From the NCBI GenBank assembly GCA_037157565.1, contig JAZHRO010000012.1, positions 59,821,501 to 59,885,500 of the forward strand: DNA of 64,000 bases, written 5' to 3'. Under the pieces are notes generated by a model. The model was given only the letters and a program-made list of their open reading frames with translations. It searched no databases and was not told the DNA's origin. Shown here in pieces: positions 12,050-22,364 of the stretch (positions are counted from its first letter, which is position 1; every line of letters starts with the position of its first letter). The translations under genes and the position numbers were made by a program. This stretch comes from Thalassia testudinum. Taxonomy: Eukaryota > Streptophyta > Magnoliopsida > Alismatales > Hydrocharitaceae.

Positions 12050-13056
12050 CCATCTTCATAGTCCCGCCATTGCAAGTCTGATAGGAAGAAAAGAACAATC
12101 TATCAGTACAAAAATGTACATTGGCTCCAGTATCCGCGAGTCATTCAGTATGATCATGTATAACAAAAAGTTCAGGTTTTATTGAGACATATCCATCGCT
12201 AGCCCCAGCCTCCTCGATGATCACATTCACCCAAGGATTCTCATCTGTGGTCTTCTGTTGAGCTTTATTAGAAGGACAATCCTTCTAATGCCCAACCTAC
12301 CCACAGTACCAGCATCGTTTGTTTTTAGATTTCTTCTGGATCTTAGGTTTGACCTTTGTTTTATTTTTATTGTTCTTATTTTTATTCTCCTTGCCCTTAG
12401 ATGCCATGACATTCACCTTAGACTCCATAAGCATTACAGGTTTGTGTTTCCTATGCTCTTCCTCAATAGCAATGGCTATCATCAAGTCATCTAGAGAAAT
12501 CTTTCCCTTCCTATGCTTAAGAGTCATCCCGAAATCTTCCCAAGATTTAGGAAATTTCTCAATGATAGATATAACTTGAAACTTCTCAGGAAGCTTCATT
12601 TCAGCCTCTGTTAAACCATGGAGCAATAATAGAAATTCATGTGCCTACACTGATACCAATTTACCCTCAACTATTTAGAATTTAAGGAATTTTGCGACAG
12701 AGTATTTTTCAATACCAAGGTCCTCAGTATTATACTTATCGTCCAACTCCTCTCATAGCCCCTTCGCAGTGGATGTGGATGTACTGTACACATCGAACAA
12801 CATATTGGACAATTCCAATAAGATGCAATGATGACAAATACAGTTGCACTCATTTTACACATCCACCGCCTTTTGGCCTTCAGGAGTGGGTTTTTCCTTA
12901 TCCAAAAATCGGGTAATCGATTTCTAATGCTGAGATTAAACCAATGGTGGTCAACCAAATTCTTATGCGCTATTGCCAACGCTTGAAATTTTGTCCACCA
13001 AATTTCTCGAGCATACCAGATAAGTCTACACGTGATTTAAAAGTCATTTCCAACAT
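12050..13056 (-). pseudogene. Copia gag and protease (broken)
   Basis: The minus-strand ATG at 13056 opens a gag-like reading with MLEKFGGQNFKRWQ about 17 codons in, then a stop and several frameshifts. A clean stretch follows (12626-12297) with the capsid-type HGLTEAEMKLPEKF and a Lys/Asn-rich basic tail. The zinc knuckle (CWYCG..VGH..KDC, near 12310-12270) keeps its C-C-H-C spacing but has two in-frame stops. A protease motif LADTGA lies at about 12122-12140 with its aspartate intact. In life it gave capsid, nucleocapsid and processing protease. The lesions make a full product impossible. Exact shift sites in 12660-13010 are hard to place by eye. Confidence 0.85.
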
Positions 13057-13692
13057 CTCAAATATTTTAGATCTAAGCGATACTTTCTCTAAGATTGTTG
13101 AAATAAACATATATATGAAATAAATAAATAAAAATATATGCATTTCCAACGTTTTCGCATTGATAAAAATATTAAATCAAGCAAGTCAAACATGATTTGG
13201 CAAGATCCAGAATAAAATAAAGAACAAATAACATGCAATAGCACAAATAAACAAAACGAGAAGGAATTAGATTTTACTCCGATCGAAACGCCCATTAAGG
13301 ACTTCCCTTAGAGAAGGTATCTGCCCCCATAATACCGGTGCATATGGGTCTGACGAACTCCTCCCAGGATATGACGATCCACCTCCAAGATTCGGCGTAC
13401 TCCAATCTTGGACGTCCTCGAAAATCACCTCAAGAGAATGGAGCCGAGGCAATTTGGTTTCCAACCAAATTCCCGATTGATCTACCAATTGAATGGTTTG
13501 ATTAACCAAAAACTTTTCGTGGATCTCTCAATCTTCTTGTGCAAGATCGACAAAAATGATTGGAGATTTTTCCACCAATCTCACGTCGAACGAACGCACC
13601 AAGAAAGAGAGACAAGAACGAGAAGGAGAGGGAGAGAGTGGAGAGAGCTTTTCTGCTCTTGTTGTGTGTCAAATAAGAGCCCCATCGTTGCC

Positions 13693-13701
13693 CTTATATA
13701 G
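13693..13701 (-). promoter_or_regulatory. TATA box of the copia LTR
   Basis: The minus strand reads CTATATAAG about 510 bases inside the LTR start. A GC-containing stretch and purine/pyrimidine-rich leader follow downstream, which suits a U3/R promoter. The position fits; activity is not known. Confidence 0.6.
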
Positions 13702-13747
13702 AGCCCACAATCAGACGTTTAAAGAAATTTTCGTTTTATGGAAACAC

Positions 13748-13905
13748 GACAATTGGTCGACCAATTAACTTCATTGATCAACCAAAATAATTTGACCGAT
13801 CAAACTTCACTAATTGGTCGACCAAACCAATTGATTAACCAAATTAAATTCATTGATCGACCAAAATAATTGGTCGACCAATTTTACATTTTGATCAACC
13901 AATCT
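13748..13905. repeat. Palindromic TTGGTCGACCAA repeats in copia U3
   Basis: Several full or half copies of AATTGGTCGACCAATT and its variants (TTGATCGACCAAA, TTGATCAACCAAT) occur within about 160 bp upstream of the TATA box. A part of the cluster is kept in the truncated LTR at 4258-4340. Candidate transcription-factor sites; no factor is assigned. Confidence 0.7.
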
Positions 13906-14210
13906 AGGTCAAAATCGTGAGATTAAAAATCCATACAATAAGAGTCCAAGTTTCAAATTGATTCTCACCCAAGCTCAAGCCGAGGCTGGGTGGGGTGCGC
14001 GCACGTGCGTACGTGGTCCCTAGCCCCACCTTTCACTCCTTGCTACACGAGCCATGAGAGGCAGAAGCCTTTTACACCCACCAAGAGATTTGTCCACTCT
14101 AGTATGGGATTAAAAACATCTCCCAAATCTCACTGACTTCAACATAAATTTTCACGTCACCATATAACAATTGCATCTCAACTGATGCAATTAGACTCTC
14201 AAATCCAACA

Positions 14211-15947
14211 CCTTTACAATGCAGAACGTGGACCGTCATCATCTCCTATTGGAACTACAGTAGCAGGTGCTACTACTCATCAAAACTTGTGTACAAACAC
14301 TCACCATAACCTGAGTACAAATGATAAAGTAAGTAAAAGCTGAGTCGAGTATCAAATACAAAGTGCAAATTGGAGAAGCTATGAGAAATCAAGAGATTGA
14401 TACTTACTCGTATTAGTTTATGTTAATTACTTGATTATTACTTCCAGTTGTTTGTGCCTTCTCATTTTATGGTTATCATTTACCTATAATCATTTTCTTA
14501 AAAGGTGCGAGGAGATATCATTGCAATATCCAAGTCGGTAAGATTGATATGAAGCACTTTCTTGCTAAGAAAGTGACCCATATCTATCCTACAACTTAGT
14601 TAATTGCCCCAGGGTCTCTACTTAGGCGAAGTGGTGACTTGAGCTCGTGTGTTACATATGTGGAGTGCTACAAAATAAAGAAGAGGCAGAATTCTTACTT
14701 TAATATGAAAGATTGTCCATTATCAAGGGATAGAATATGGTGTACTAAGAAGAGAAGCCAAAAAATGAAGTGAATTAAATAGCAAAAATGCATGGTAATA
14801 ATGTGAAATAAAGAATAGATAAGAGCTTTAAAACATAGTAGATATTTCTATTTCAACCTCATCAACAAATTGCCAATGAATATTTGATATTGATCGAATG
14901 TAAATTTCCTCTCTAACTTAGTGAGAGAAAATATTTAGACGTTTGACACCTAATTCATTGTATTAAGAAAAGTTGGATCGTAAAGATGTTGAATATAATT
15001 TATTTTAATGCTATTAGATTCATTAAGAATTTTAATTTATCATTATTCACTTTTTTATTGGTGGGAAAGATTAAACATGTTTTCATAGAGGTATGTAACT
15101 TTAGATAGACATATATAATTTATATGGGAGAAATATGTCCAAATTAAAGCATATATATATATATATTGCATGTTAAAAAAAATTTGTGATGTAAACATAG
15201 TCTCCACCCAAATCATATTCTCCACATGAAAGATCCCTCCATCTATTTCTCTCGTTGGTGTTGATTTTGACTTTCCGTGCTCTTTTTAATTTTTTCTCAC
15301 CCAATTTACCTCCCGACAATTTTTTCCTCCTCGTCCTCTATGCATAGGTGTCATTATCCCTTGATGGTTCTCTTTACGCTCCTCACCTTGTGCCCGACCA
15401 TCCGTTAATTCTTCACTCTAGCCTCTACCAATCCCCTTCGTACCATTGTGATAATTATTGCTATTCTATAAAAAAAAAAAGTAAGTGAAACCTTCTTCCT
15501 TATAATCTAACTATAAAATGCATGTACTACTCTGGTTTAAATCAGAATGATACAATTCTTTATTACTTTTCTACGTTGGATCCCAAGGCTGAAGTCCACT
15601 TATATGGGAAAGAATCCCATGAAATCATACTAAGTTGAATTATGGCAATCCTAGGTAAAATAAAAATTAAACGATTCTAGCAATTTCCTAGCTAGAAGTG
15701 AACCTAATAATATACAACTCCCATTGAGACTACCGGCATTTCATATGTTGGGAAAATTTTAGGATTCGGATGCATTTAATAGAAATAAAAGAAGTGAAAT
15801 CCCAATATACATATATCTTCTAACAGATTTAATGTCGCAAAGAAATATTCAACTTTGTTTTAGGTTTCTCTTTCTTTGATTGCGTTGGTGATGTTACAGT
15901 AGTGACGAGATGCATTTTCAAGAACTCAAATAAAATGATGATGCATA
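14211..15947. other. No recognisable gene
   Basis: AT-rich single-copy-looking DNA between the copia element and the NLR relic. It has no long ORF and no motif I recognise. A short (AT)n microsatellite lies at 15151-15166. Confidence 0.6.
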
Positions 15948-16020
15948 TCATGCATGTTCAGTTTTGTAATTAAAAGCATAAATGAATAGATACGTTTGTT
16001 GGCATCCTAATACATGGACA

Positions 16021-17366
16021 TCATGTAGCATTACCATCATATTGGAGGGGTGGGCAGATGAAGATGCGTAGATTCTGTAGTGGAGGGAGTTCCGGTAAAG
16101 CCTCGAGGTCCTCGCGTAACCAAAGATGTAGTAGTGGTATATGAGGAGGACAGGAGCTTCCCTTGGCATTTGTAACGCATATTCTTCTGATGGACGACAA
16201 CTTTTGGAACCACAACATCGCCCACCTCGGTTCACAATCAAAGTTTCAGTACTCTAATTGGAGGTCAACAAGGGTGTGAGGATCCACTGTTTGAAGAAAT
16301 TCCCAACTGTCGGTGTGAAGGCTCTCAAGATTTTGCAAGGCATACTCGTTGGCCGCTTTCACCTCGGATCTCCATCGTCCAAAGAAACGCATTGTTCTTA
16401 GAGCTGGTAGATCTTGCAATCCTTTAAATACATTGATATTATAGCAGTATACAATCCGCATATAGTTTAGAGATGGGAGATCAGGTAGGTACACCTGTTG
16501 GAGATTTGCACAGGACACTATCTCCAACCCCTCTAACAAGACGACGTTCTGGATCTGCAGTAACTTGAGATAATGCATCTTGCCGACAAATAAATTTACT
16601 AGTTTATCGTATGAGCTAATAGTAAGATCGATGCAATGACAATCCTCGATATGCAGTCCTTTTAGAAATTGAAGACCAACATAGTCATGTGTTGACTCTT
16701 CACCTTCATTATTATTGCTGCAGCATCCCCATACTTTGGGAAGGACAGTTAATCCCACTGTTCGTATTACCAACTTCTCGAGAGATGGGGGGATATGAGG
16801 CAGGCGTCCCAACTCATGTAGGTAAAGCATTAATGGATAAGCCTGATAGATTTAGTTGGCGTAGATGCATCATTTTAGTGAAGCTTGCTTCGAGTGTCTT
16901 GAATAGTGTCATTGGATCATCGTCATCATGAGATGCACCTTTGAGCTGCAAGATCCTAACGGTCCTCAGTTGATCACTTAGGAATTTTACATGAGAAGGA
17001 TTCCACGTCATGAGAGTGCGCAGCTTTTTGATGTGTGAATAGTTTTGTGGTAATTCTACGTGATCTCCAAGATACACATGGTGCAAGGTCTGTGGCTCTG
17101 GAAAACTCTCTATCTCCCCTTTCACTTTATGGAAGCAAACTCCAGCAGATACCTCCGTGGCAAAATCATGGATCAAATCATGCATTATATAGCAATCGTC
17201 ATAATAATCATCATGTTGAATGAGAGATGCTTTAACCAGACCATCCCAATAGCTTTCTGCAATTTCTTCCAGTGACTGACCATTAATGCCACCTCCTTTA
17301 CATTGCACGACGTAACCATGTGCTATCCAGAAGGGAATCACGTTTCTTTTATACAACCAATCACCT
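16021..17366 (-). pseudogene. CNL winged-helix remnant and leucine-rich repeats (frameshifted)
   Basis: After the deletion junction a different frame reads DWLYKRNVIPFWIAHGYV, the end of RNBS-D and the winged-helix start, then the MHD motif YIMHDLIHDFA, then the first LRRs to about 16814. Another frame carries on from 16830 to 16246 with LRR-like HxxxPPSLEKLVI, LKGLHIEDC and LRTMRF segments. A third frame (16218-16021) holds a last repeat with LEALPELPPLQNLRIF. At least two frameshifts are thus needed. LRRs in this family give recognition specificity. The 3' end near 15948-16021 is not sharply defined. Confidence 0.85.
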
Positions 17367-18163
17367 TCTTTTTAACAACCTTCTGGGCAATAATCTCCAA
17401 ACCACTGATACTTCCACGTGAAGTTGAGGGAAATCCATTTGGAAAAGCATATCTTTTAAGAATCTCCAAGCAGTCCTCGTCACCAAGGATGCATAATCTA
17501 TGCATTTTGGCACACACATCCCCCAGTTCCTTCTTGACATCCTCATCTCGAGTGGTGATGATTACTCGGCTCCCATCATCCCCATAACTAAGTGGCGTCC
17601 ACAATGCATCCCAATCGTGTAGCTTCCCTTTCCAAACATCATCCAACACAATCAAAAACCTTTTATTCCTCACGGCCGATCGAAGGTCTTCCTTGTCTGC
17701 TTTAATATCCCCAGTCTTCGTTAGGATCTTGCCCATAACTCTCTCTACATCACGTTCCCCGTCTCCCAGGCATACCCACCTCTTGAACTGAAAATGCTCA
17801 TCCAACTTTTGGTCACGAAGGATGTCTTGAGTCAAAGTGGTCTTTCCCAACCCTCTCATCCCAGTTATAACAACCACTAACAGTTTAGATGGAGGACCTA
17901 AGAGAGCCTCCTCGATCACCCATTTCTTCTCCCTGTCTGTCCCCACCATTTGGAAGTCTTGGTTGAGCATCGCCTCGGTCACCTCCCTTTCGCAACCAGT
18001 GTTCACGGTCACCCCCCCCCCCCAATCTCCTTTGTCTTCTCGCCCACCCATCGCCTCCTTCACGAACACCTCTATCCTTTGCTGCGCATCCTTCACTTTC
18101 GTTAGCTCACGATACAACCCCGTGATCTTGTGCGCAATATTCATTCTTGGGAGGAGTTGTGGT
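17338..18163 (-). pseudogene. CNL exon 2: NB-ARC domain, N-terminal half
   Basis: The reading enters after the predicted acceptor and continues with MNIAHKITGLYRELTKV at 18144, the last CC helix. ATPase motifs follow in order: P-loop GMRGLGKTTL, kinase-2 KRFLIVLDDVW, and RNBS-B GSRVIITTRDEDV. A C13 run at about 18010-18022 codes Gly residues in the linker. After GLEIIAQKVVKK, where CGGLPLA would normally follow, the sequence jumps near 17360-17366 to the motif that normally comes many residues later, and the frame ends at 17338. The GLPL motif and the helices after it are absent. Nucleotide binding could be retained, but the ARC part cannot fold normally. Confidence 0.88.
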
Positions 18164-18377
18164 TGCTAGAAGAAGAAAGGTAGGAAAAAAATATTATGGT
18201 CTATTTATAGATTTTGTTTACGGATATTTAAATCAAGATGTATCTTGGATTCGTGCAGTTTTGCTGGTTTGTTGAAATCAAGTCTTCCAATATTTATCTA
18301 GCTAATAGTGGCCGATTATGGTTGCGGTGGAAAGAAGAGAAAGGGAAGCGGAGAAGTGGGTGTACCTTTAGATTATT

Positions 18378-18791
18378 CTAGCTTCTCTGCTGGTGCTTCG
18401 GATGTCGCTGAGCGGCTTTGGTCTCGGACTCATCTAGGATGTCTTCCGCATCATAAGTAAACTCCTCGAGGCCTTTGAGGAAGTCCTCCCACTCAAACTT
18501 TGACTCTTCAGCATCCAGGAACTGCACTCTTGCGTTCAGCACCAGCCCCTTCACTTTCGGCAGGATTCTTTGCAAGAACTTGATCTCCTTCTCGATAGAC
18601 CAGATTGAGGAGATTTTATCGTACACGATGGGAATGATCCTCATGAACAGCTCCTTTACAACTGCCGTCGCAACAGCCTCCATGACTGGTTGTTCAACCG
18701 CCTCCTCCTGCTGCTGCTCTCTCTTTCTCTCCATCACTCTTTCTTTTTTTTCTGAGTAATTGGTAATTTTACTCAAGTGTCCACCGGCCAA
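18378..18791 (-). pseudogene. CNL exon 1: Rx-type coiled-coil domain
   Basis: The open stretch is 137 residues. The domain proper probably starts at the internal Met37 (18683), giving MEAVATAVVKEL, the usual N-terminus of such receptors; the Lys/Glu/Gln-rich residues before it may be untranslated leader. Helices typical of the family follow: WSIEKEIKFLQRILPKVKGL, then FTYDAEDILDE, the EDVID-like motif that contacts the NB-ARC domain. A TAG at 18378-18380 ends the frame about 25 bases before a plausible splice donor (AAAG/GTACAC on the minus strand near 18354). A good acceptor, TTCTTCTTCTAG, ends near 18164. Either the stop is a nonsense mutation or the true donor differs. Confidence 0.85.
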
Positions 18792-20640
18792 ATAAATCTA
18801 GGTACAACACCATTCAATCAGATTTACAAGGTATAGCAGGGCGAGAACACCCTATACAGCAGAATTTACAGGTAGAAAGGAAAGTTAAAAGGAGTAGGAA
18901 GAGATTATTTCTCTACCACGGACATTAGCAGGTTTGCGGCCTGATTCTCCATAGATCCTGGCGTTACGCTCCCTCCATAAAAATTAGGTGGCAGGTTTAC
19001 AGCGGGTTCCTGATCTCTCTCTCTTTCAATGACAGCGTGGGATTCTAATGGTGCCAAGCCATTAATGGCTGCACTTGCCAGCTCTTTCTTCTCACCAATT
19101 CCACGTTGATCGATCTGCTACAATCGGCCAAGCGCCCACGGCAATCTATTGGCGCCACGCCAATAAGCTCTTGCCAATGCGACATTCAACGTAACTGTCA
19201 GCACAGCACGCCAACGTGAAGCTCCAGCAATGGCTAGATTGTAAGGAATGATTCTCTGAATGGCACATCTTGTAATTAGCCATAGAATGGTGGCCGTATT
19301 TTGAGATTATCATAACCTCCGTACTATAGCCGTGTTGCCAATAAATATACATCGGAAGTAGAGGTGCGAATCATGTTCTTCTCCTCTTGTTTTCTTCGCC
19401 ATTCTTATTGTGTTCCGGATGACATCAAAGCCGTGAGTTGCAAGCTCATGCCCTCCCTCTCTTCCCATATAGTATTCTACCAAAACTATCAGCAACCACT
19501 CCTTTGATATATGTCTGCACTTCTCCATTATATTGCAGTGATGGATTCAAATATGTGATTACATTCATTGACGATATACCAAATACACATATATCTATCC
19601 GTTAACACGCTAACACAGAAATCTGATGCTTACGAGGCTTTCATTAAATTCTACACATTTGTTAAAAATCAGTTTAATATATGGTGGCATCACAATTTTG
19701 TATAACTTCTTTTGCCTATGTTTTAAATTTTTATTATGTATTTTTAACTAACCTAAATTCTTTAATTTTTGATGGAAGAGGCAAAAATAAAAGAAAAACA
19801 TTTCCGATATTATAATCTCAAATAAAAGATTACGAGACGAGAAGGTCGGTTGTGAAGATTGGAGCTAAAAAAGATGCTCGTGCAAAGTAGTGAAGTGAAA
19901 TAAAAAAAAAAAATGAGAGGAAAAGAAAAAAAAGGAATAGAGAAAATAAATTAAAATAATAATAATAATAATATTTCCCACCCGCGACCAGTAACCAAAG
20001 AGGTAAAGGCTCTCTCTATCTCTCTTCCGATGTTCTTTCCCTTGTTCAATGTGGGTCGACGGAACTGGCTCTGGGAATGGCAGAAAAAGAAATAAAAAAT
20101 AGAAACAAAAGCTTACAATCGATGGAAATTTCATTTCTAATGGGTTAGACATCTAAAAAAAATTTCTAACTTAAGGGAACTAAATTAACCCTAATTCTAC
20201 TATGTTTGAAATTTATGGAGGTTATAAATATTCCAAAGATCCTCCCTTTGTATATAACATCTCATACGGTTCCTCTCCATTGCTCTTTCTCTACCTCTCT
20301 TGGGTATGAGGAACCTCTATCGAATTTTCACATTGCTACCACCATAGCCATCGTCCACCCTTACATTGACACCATCACGTCGAGATTCTCTCATTGCTTG
20401 TTCTTTTTCTTTCTCTTTGCTTTAAATTTGGCATTGTTTCGTATTAATAAAATTTTATTCTAGTGATTTATCTTTATTTTCATTAGTTTGATAGTTTATA
20501 GTTCATATTTAATTCATAGCTAGTTTTTCTATTCATGTGCAATTTTTATTTAGCTAATCTAGGATTAGTTTTTAGCTTTAGGAGTTCTTATCTGTCATTA
20601 TAAAATTTTGAAAAATCCAAAAATTTCTAAAACTAAAATT
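18792..20640. other. No recognisable gene; upstream flank of the NLR relic
   Basis: Would include the NLR promoter if it ever had one. Only short unsupported ORFs occur. A small (AAT)n run lies near 19954-19972, next to a purine-rich patch at 19895-19945. No transposon ends were recognised. Confidence 0.5.
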
Positions 20641-20659
20641 TAAATTTAAATTAATAATT

Positions 20660-22309
20660 AATAATTTAGACAATTTTATCTTCCTAAGGATGGCTCAGAC
20701 TCCCACTATACTTAGTCTTGATTCTTTTCAAGAGTACAATTTCATAAACCATCATGTCTTCATGCACAACAACACCTTTTATCTTTTTGCGAATTTTATG
20801 ATCGAGTTTTGGTCTTGATGCCAAGGAGGCAATGGATTTAGATGACTTTTTACGTCGATTCAAGCATATAACTAATTTTCATATTAGTTTACTGATACAT
20901 TTGCCTCTATTTTGTTTGTGCGTCTTGCAGGCTTATCTTCTTCAAGGAAATTGGTGATGGCCAACACAAAGGGTAGATTAGTGCCTCTTGAGGAATTCAA
21001 TCTAGTTGATACCATCTTACTTTCTAAAAAACCTAATGGTTCCATCCTCAAAAGTATACTTGCAAAGCTAAACTCCAATCCAAAAATGACTAAGGATCTA
21101 AATTTGCAAAATGATTCATACAGGAAATAGTTAAGGACTCAAGCAATTGAGAAACACAAAAAGGCAATAAACGACATTGATAAAAAAAATATCGTGGCTT
21201 CTACATCAGATGAAAGAAAAAGAACGACAGAGCAAGGTTAAGAAGATTAATGAAGTTAGCCTGGACGGAGATGTAGAAAACCTTGATATTGAATCAAATC
21301 GTAGGGAACAAACAATGAAATTGAAACTAAATCATACAAGACACTTTAGGTTTTATCAAGTGACTTAGGGGTAATGTGAAATCAAGATCTTGAAGAACAA
21401 TCATGCGAAGAGATTAAAGAGGAATTATTTTCATTTTGAGAAAGTTTGTTTTAATGATCTAAAGTCTAAACCACACACTGATCTTTAGATTTTCCAAGAC
21501 AAGCTATTAAATGATTTTGATGAAAGGTCTGAATACAAGGATTAGGAATTTAATGTGGAGAACAAGGAAGAGAAGGTCTATTTACTCGAGGAATTTGATC
21601 ATGATTAAACAAATCAAATCAATGAAAAGGGCTGATTAAAGAGATTACATTTTGAACATAGTGTTCAAAAGAACAATTTCTTGGTGAAAACAAAGCCTAA
21701 ATATGAGTCATTTCATTTTGAGAATGATACAAACATTAGTCTTAATTATGAGAAATTTGTTTTTGGATCGGATGAGAACTCTTGTATTGATCTAAGTGAG
21801 ATTAATATATTGCACTTTGAACTAGAAGATAATTTGTTGCAAGTTTCACCTTTTCATCAACTCTTGAGGAATCTAAATTTTAATCCTTTATACTTGAATT
21901 TGAACTTGAAGTTGATGTAACCAAGAACAAACCAATTTATTTGGAGTCAAATGATGTGGATTTCTTGGAAGGGGTTAAGGAATTCAAAAGCATTTCCTAT
22001 GCGTAATTGAATAATATAGACGATGATAGCGAGGGGCATTACGAAGAAAGTTTGGAAGAAAATGAAACATCAAAGCTAAGGGCTCCTATACACATCAAAT
22101 TTCCAACCTTTAATGAGAACCCTTATTGCCCTTTCGAGTTAGATTGCTTTAGGATGTTCATGGAACCTGAGTTTGTGCAATCACAAGGTCATCATCATAG
22201 ACTTCAATATCAATGGAGACGAACAATTTACATCATCCATTTATCTAGTGTCCAACACTTAAGACTTAGGTTACATGCAATTAAGCTTAAGCAACTGAAC
22301 ACATTTTTT

Positions 22310-22330
<21 letters not shown>
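20660..22330 (+). other. Unrecognised decayed ORF cluster, acidic/asparagine-rich
   Basis: Four plus-strand open stretches (20912-21130, 21177-21368, 21681-21920, 22007-22330) lie in two alternating frames. The intervening DNA has similar coding-like composition, which suggests one old reading frame cut by indels and stops. An upstream ATG near 20689 (MAQTPTILSLDSF) may belong to it. The translations are rich in Glu, Asp, Asn, Lys and Phe (for example SFHFENDTNISLNYEKF and FELEDNLLQVSPF). I see no zinc finger, kinase, polymerase or protease motif. It could be a retrotransposon gag-like region or a dead host gene. I assign no function. Confidence 0.35.

Positions 22331-22362
<32 letters not shown>
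22312..22362. repeat. (TA)n microsatellite
   Basis: About 25 uninterrupted TA dinucleotides. Confidence 0.97.

Positions 22363-22364
<2 letters not shown>

Larger units (their letters stand above)
4258..14210 (-). mobile_element. Degenerate Ty1/copia retrotransposon
   Basis: Direct repeats at both ends (4258-4654 and the matching part of 13096-14210) flank copia-order coding remains on the minus strand: gag, protease, integrase, reverse transcriptase, RNase H. A polypurine tract abuts the left LTR. The integrase is split by a CACTA element (7183-11066), and the left LTR is truncated where it meets the inverted-repeat arm. Gag and integrase are badly decayed, while RT/RNase H has only two in-frame stops. 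Protease-integrase-RT order is diagnostic of Ty1/copia. The RT sequence resembles the common plant Tork-like groups, but I would not fix a lineage by eye. Target duplication cannot be tested because the left LTR end is missing. Confidence 0.93.
13096..14210 (-). repeat. 5' LTR of the copia element
   Basis: The right edge at 14210 (minus-strand TGTTGGATTTGAGAG) is fixed by the left LTR copy and its polypurine tract. The left edge at 13096 is inferred from the matching terminus CAACA just upstream of the gag start, because the other LTR is truncated there. I did not find a standard tRNA primer site next to it, so this edge is less certain. Length would be 1115 bp. It contains a TATA box and a cluster of palindromic TTGGTCGACCAA words in U3. 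Confidence 0.8.
15948..18791 (-). pseudogene. CC-NB-LRR disease-resistance gene relic
   Basis: Three domains follow in the right order on the minus strand: an Rx-type coiled coil, an NB-ARC ATPase and leucine-rich repeats. This is the CNL class of intracellular immune receptor, which senses pathogen effectors in the cytoplasm. The reading is broken by a TAG at the end of the first exon, a deletion removing the second part of NB-ARC, and frameshifts in the LRR. The CC and P-loop parts are well preserved, so inactivation may be fairly recent. No other NLR lies in the window, and the flanks are repeats. It could be a decayed member of a cluster lying elsewhere. CNLs occur in both monocots and eudicots, so this does not settle the host lineage. 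Confidence 0.9.
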
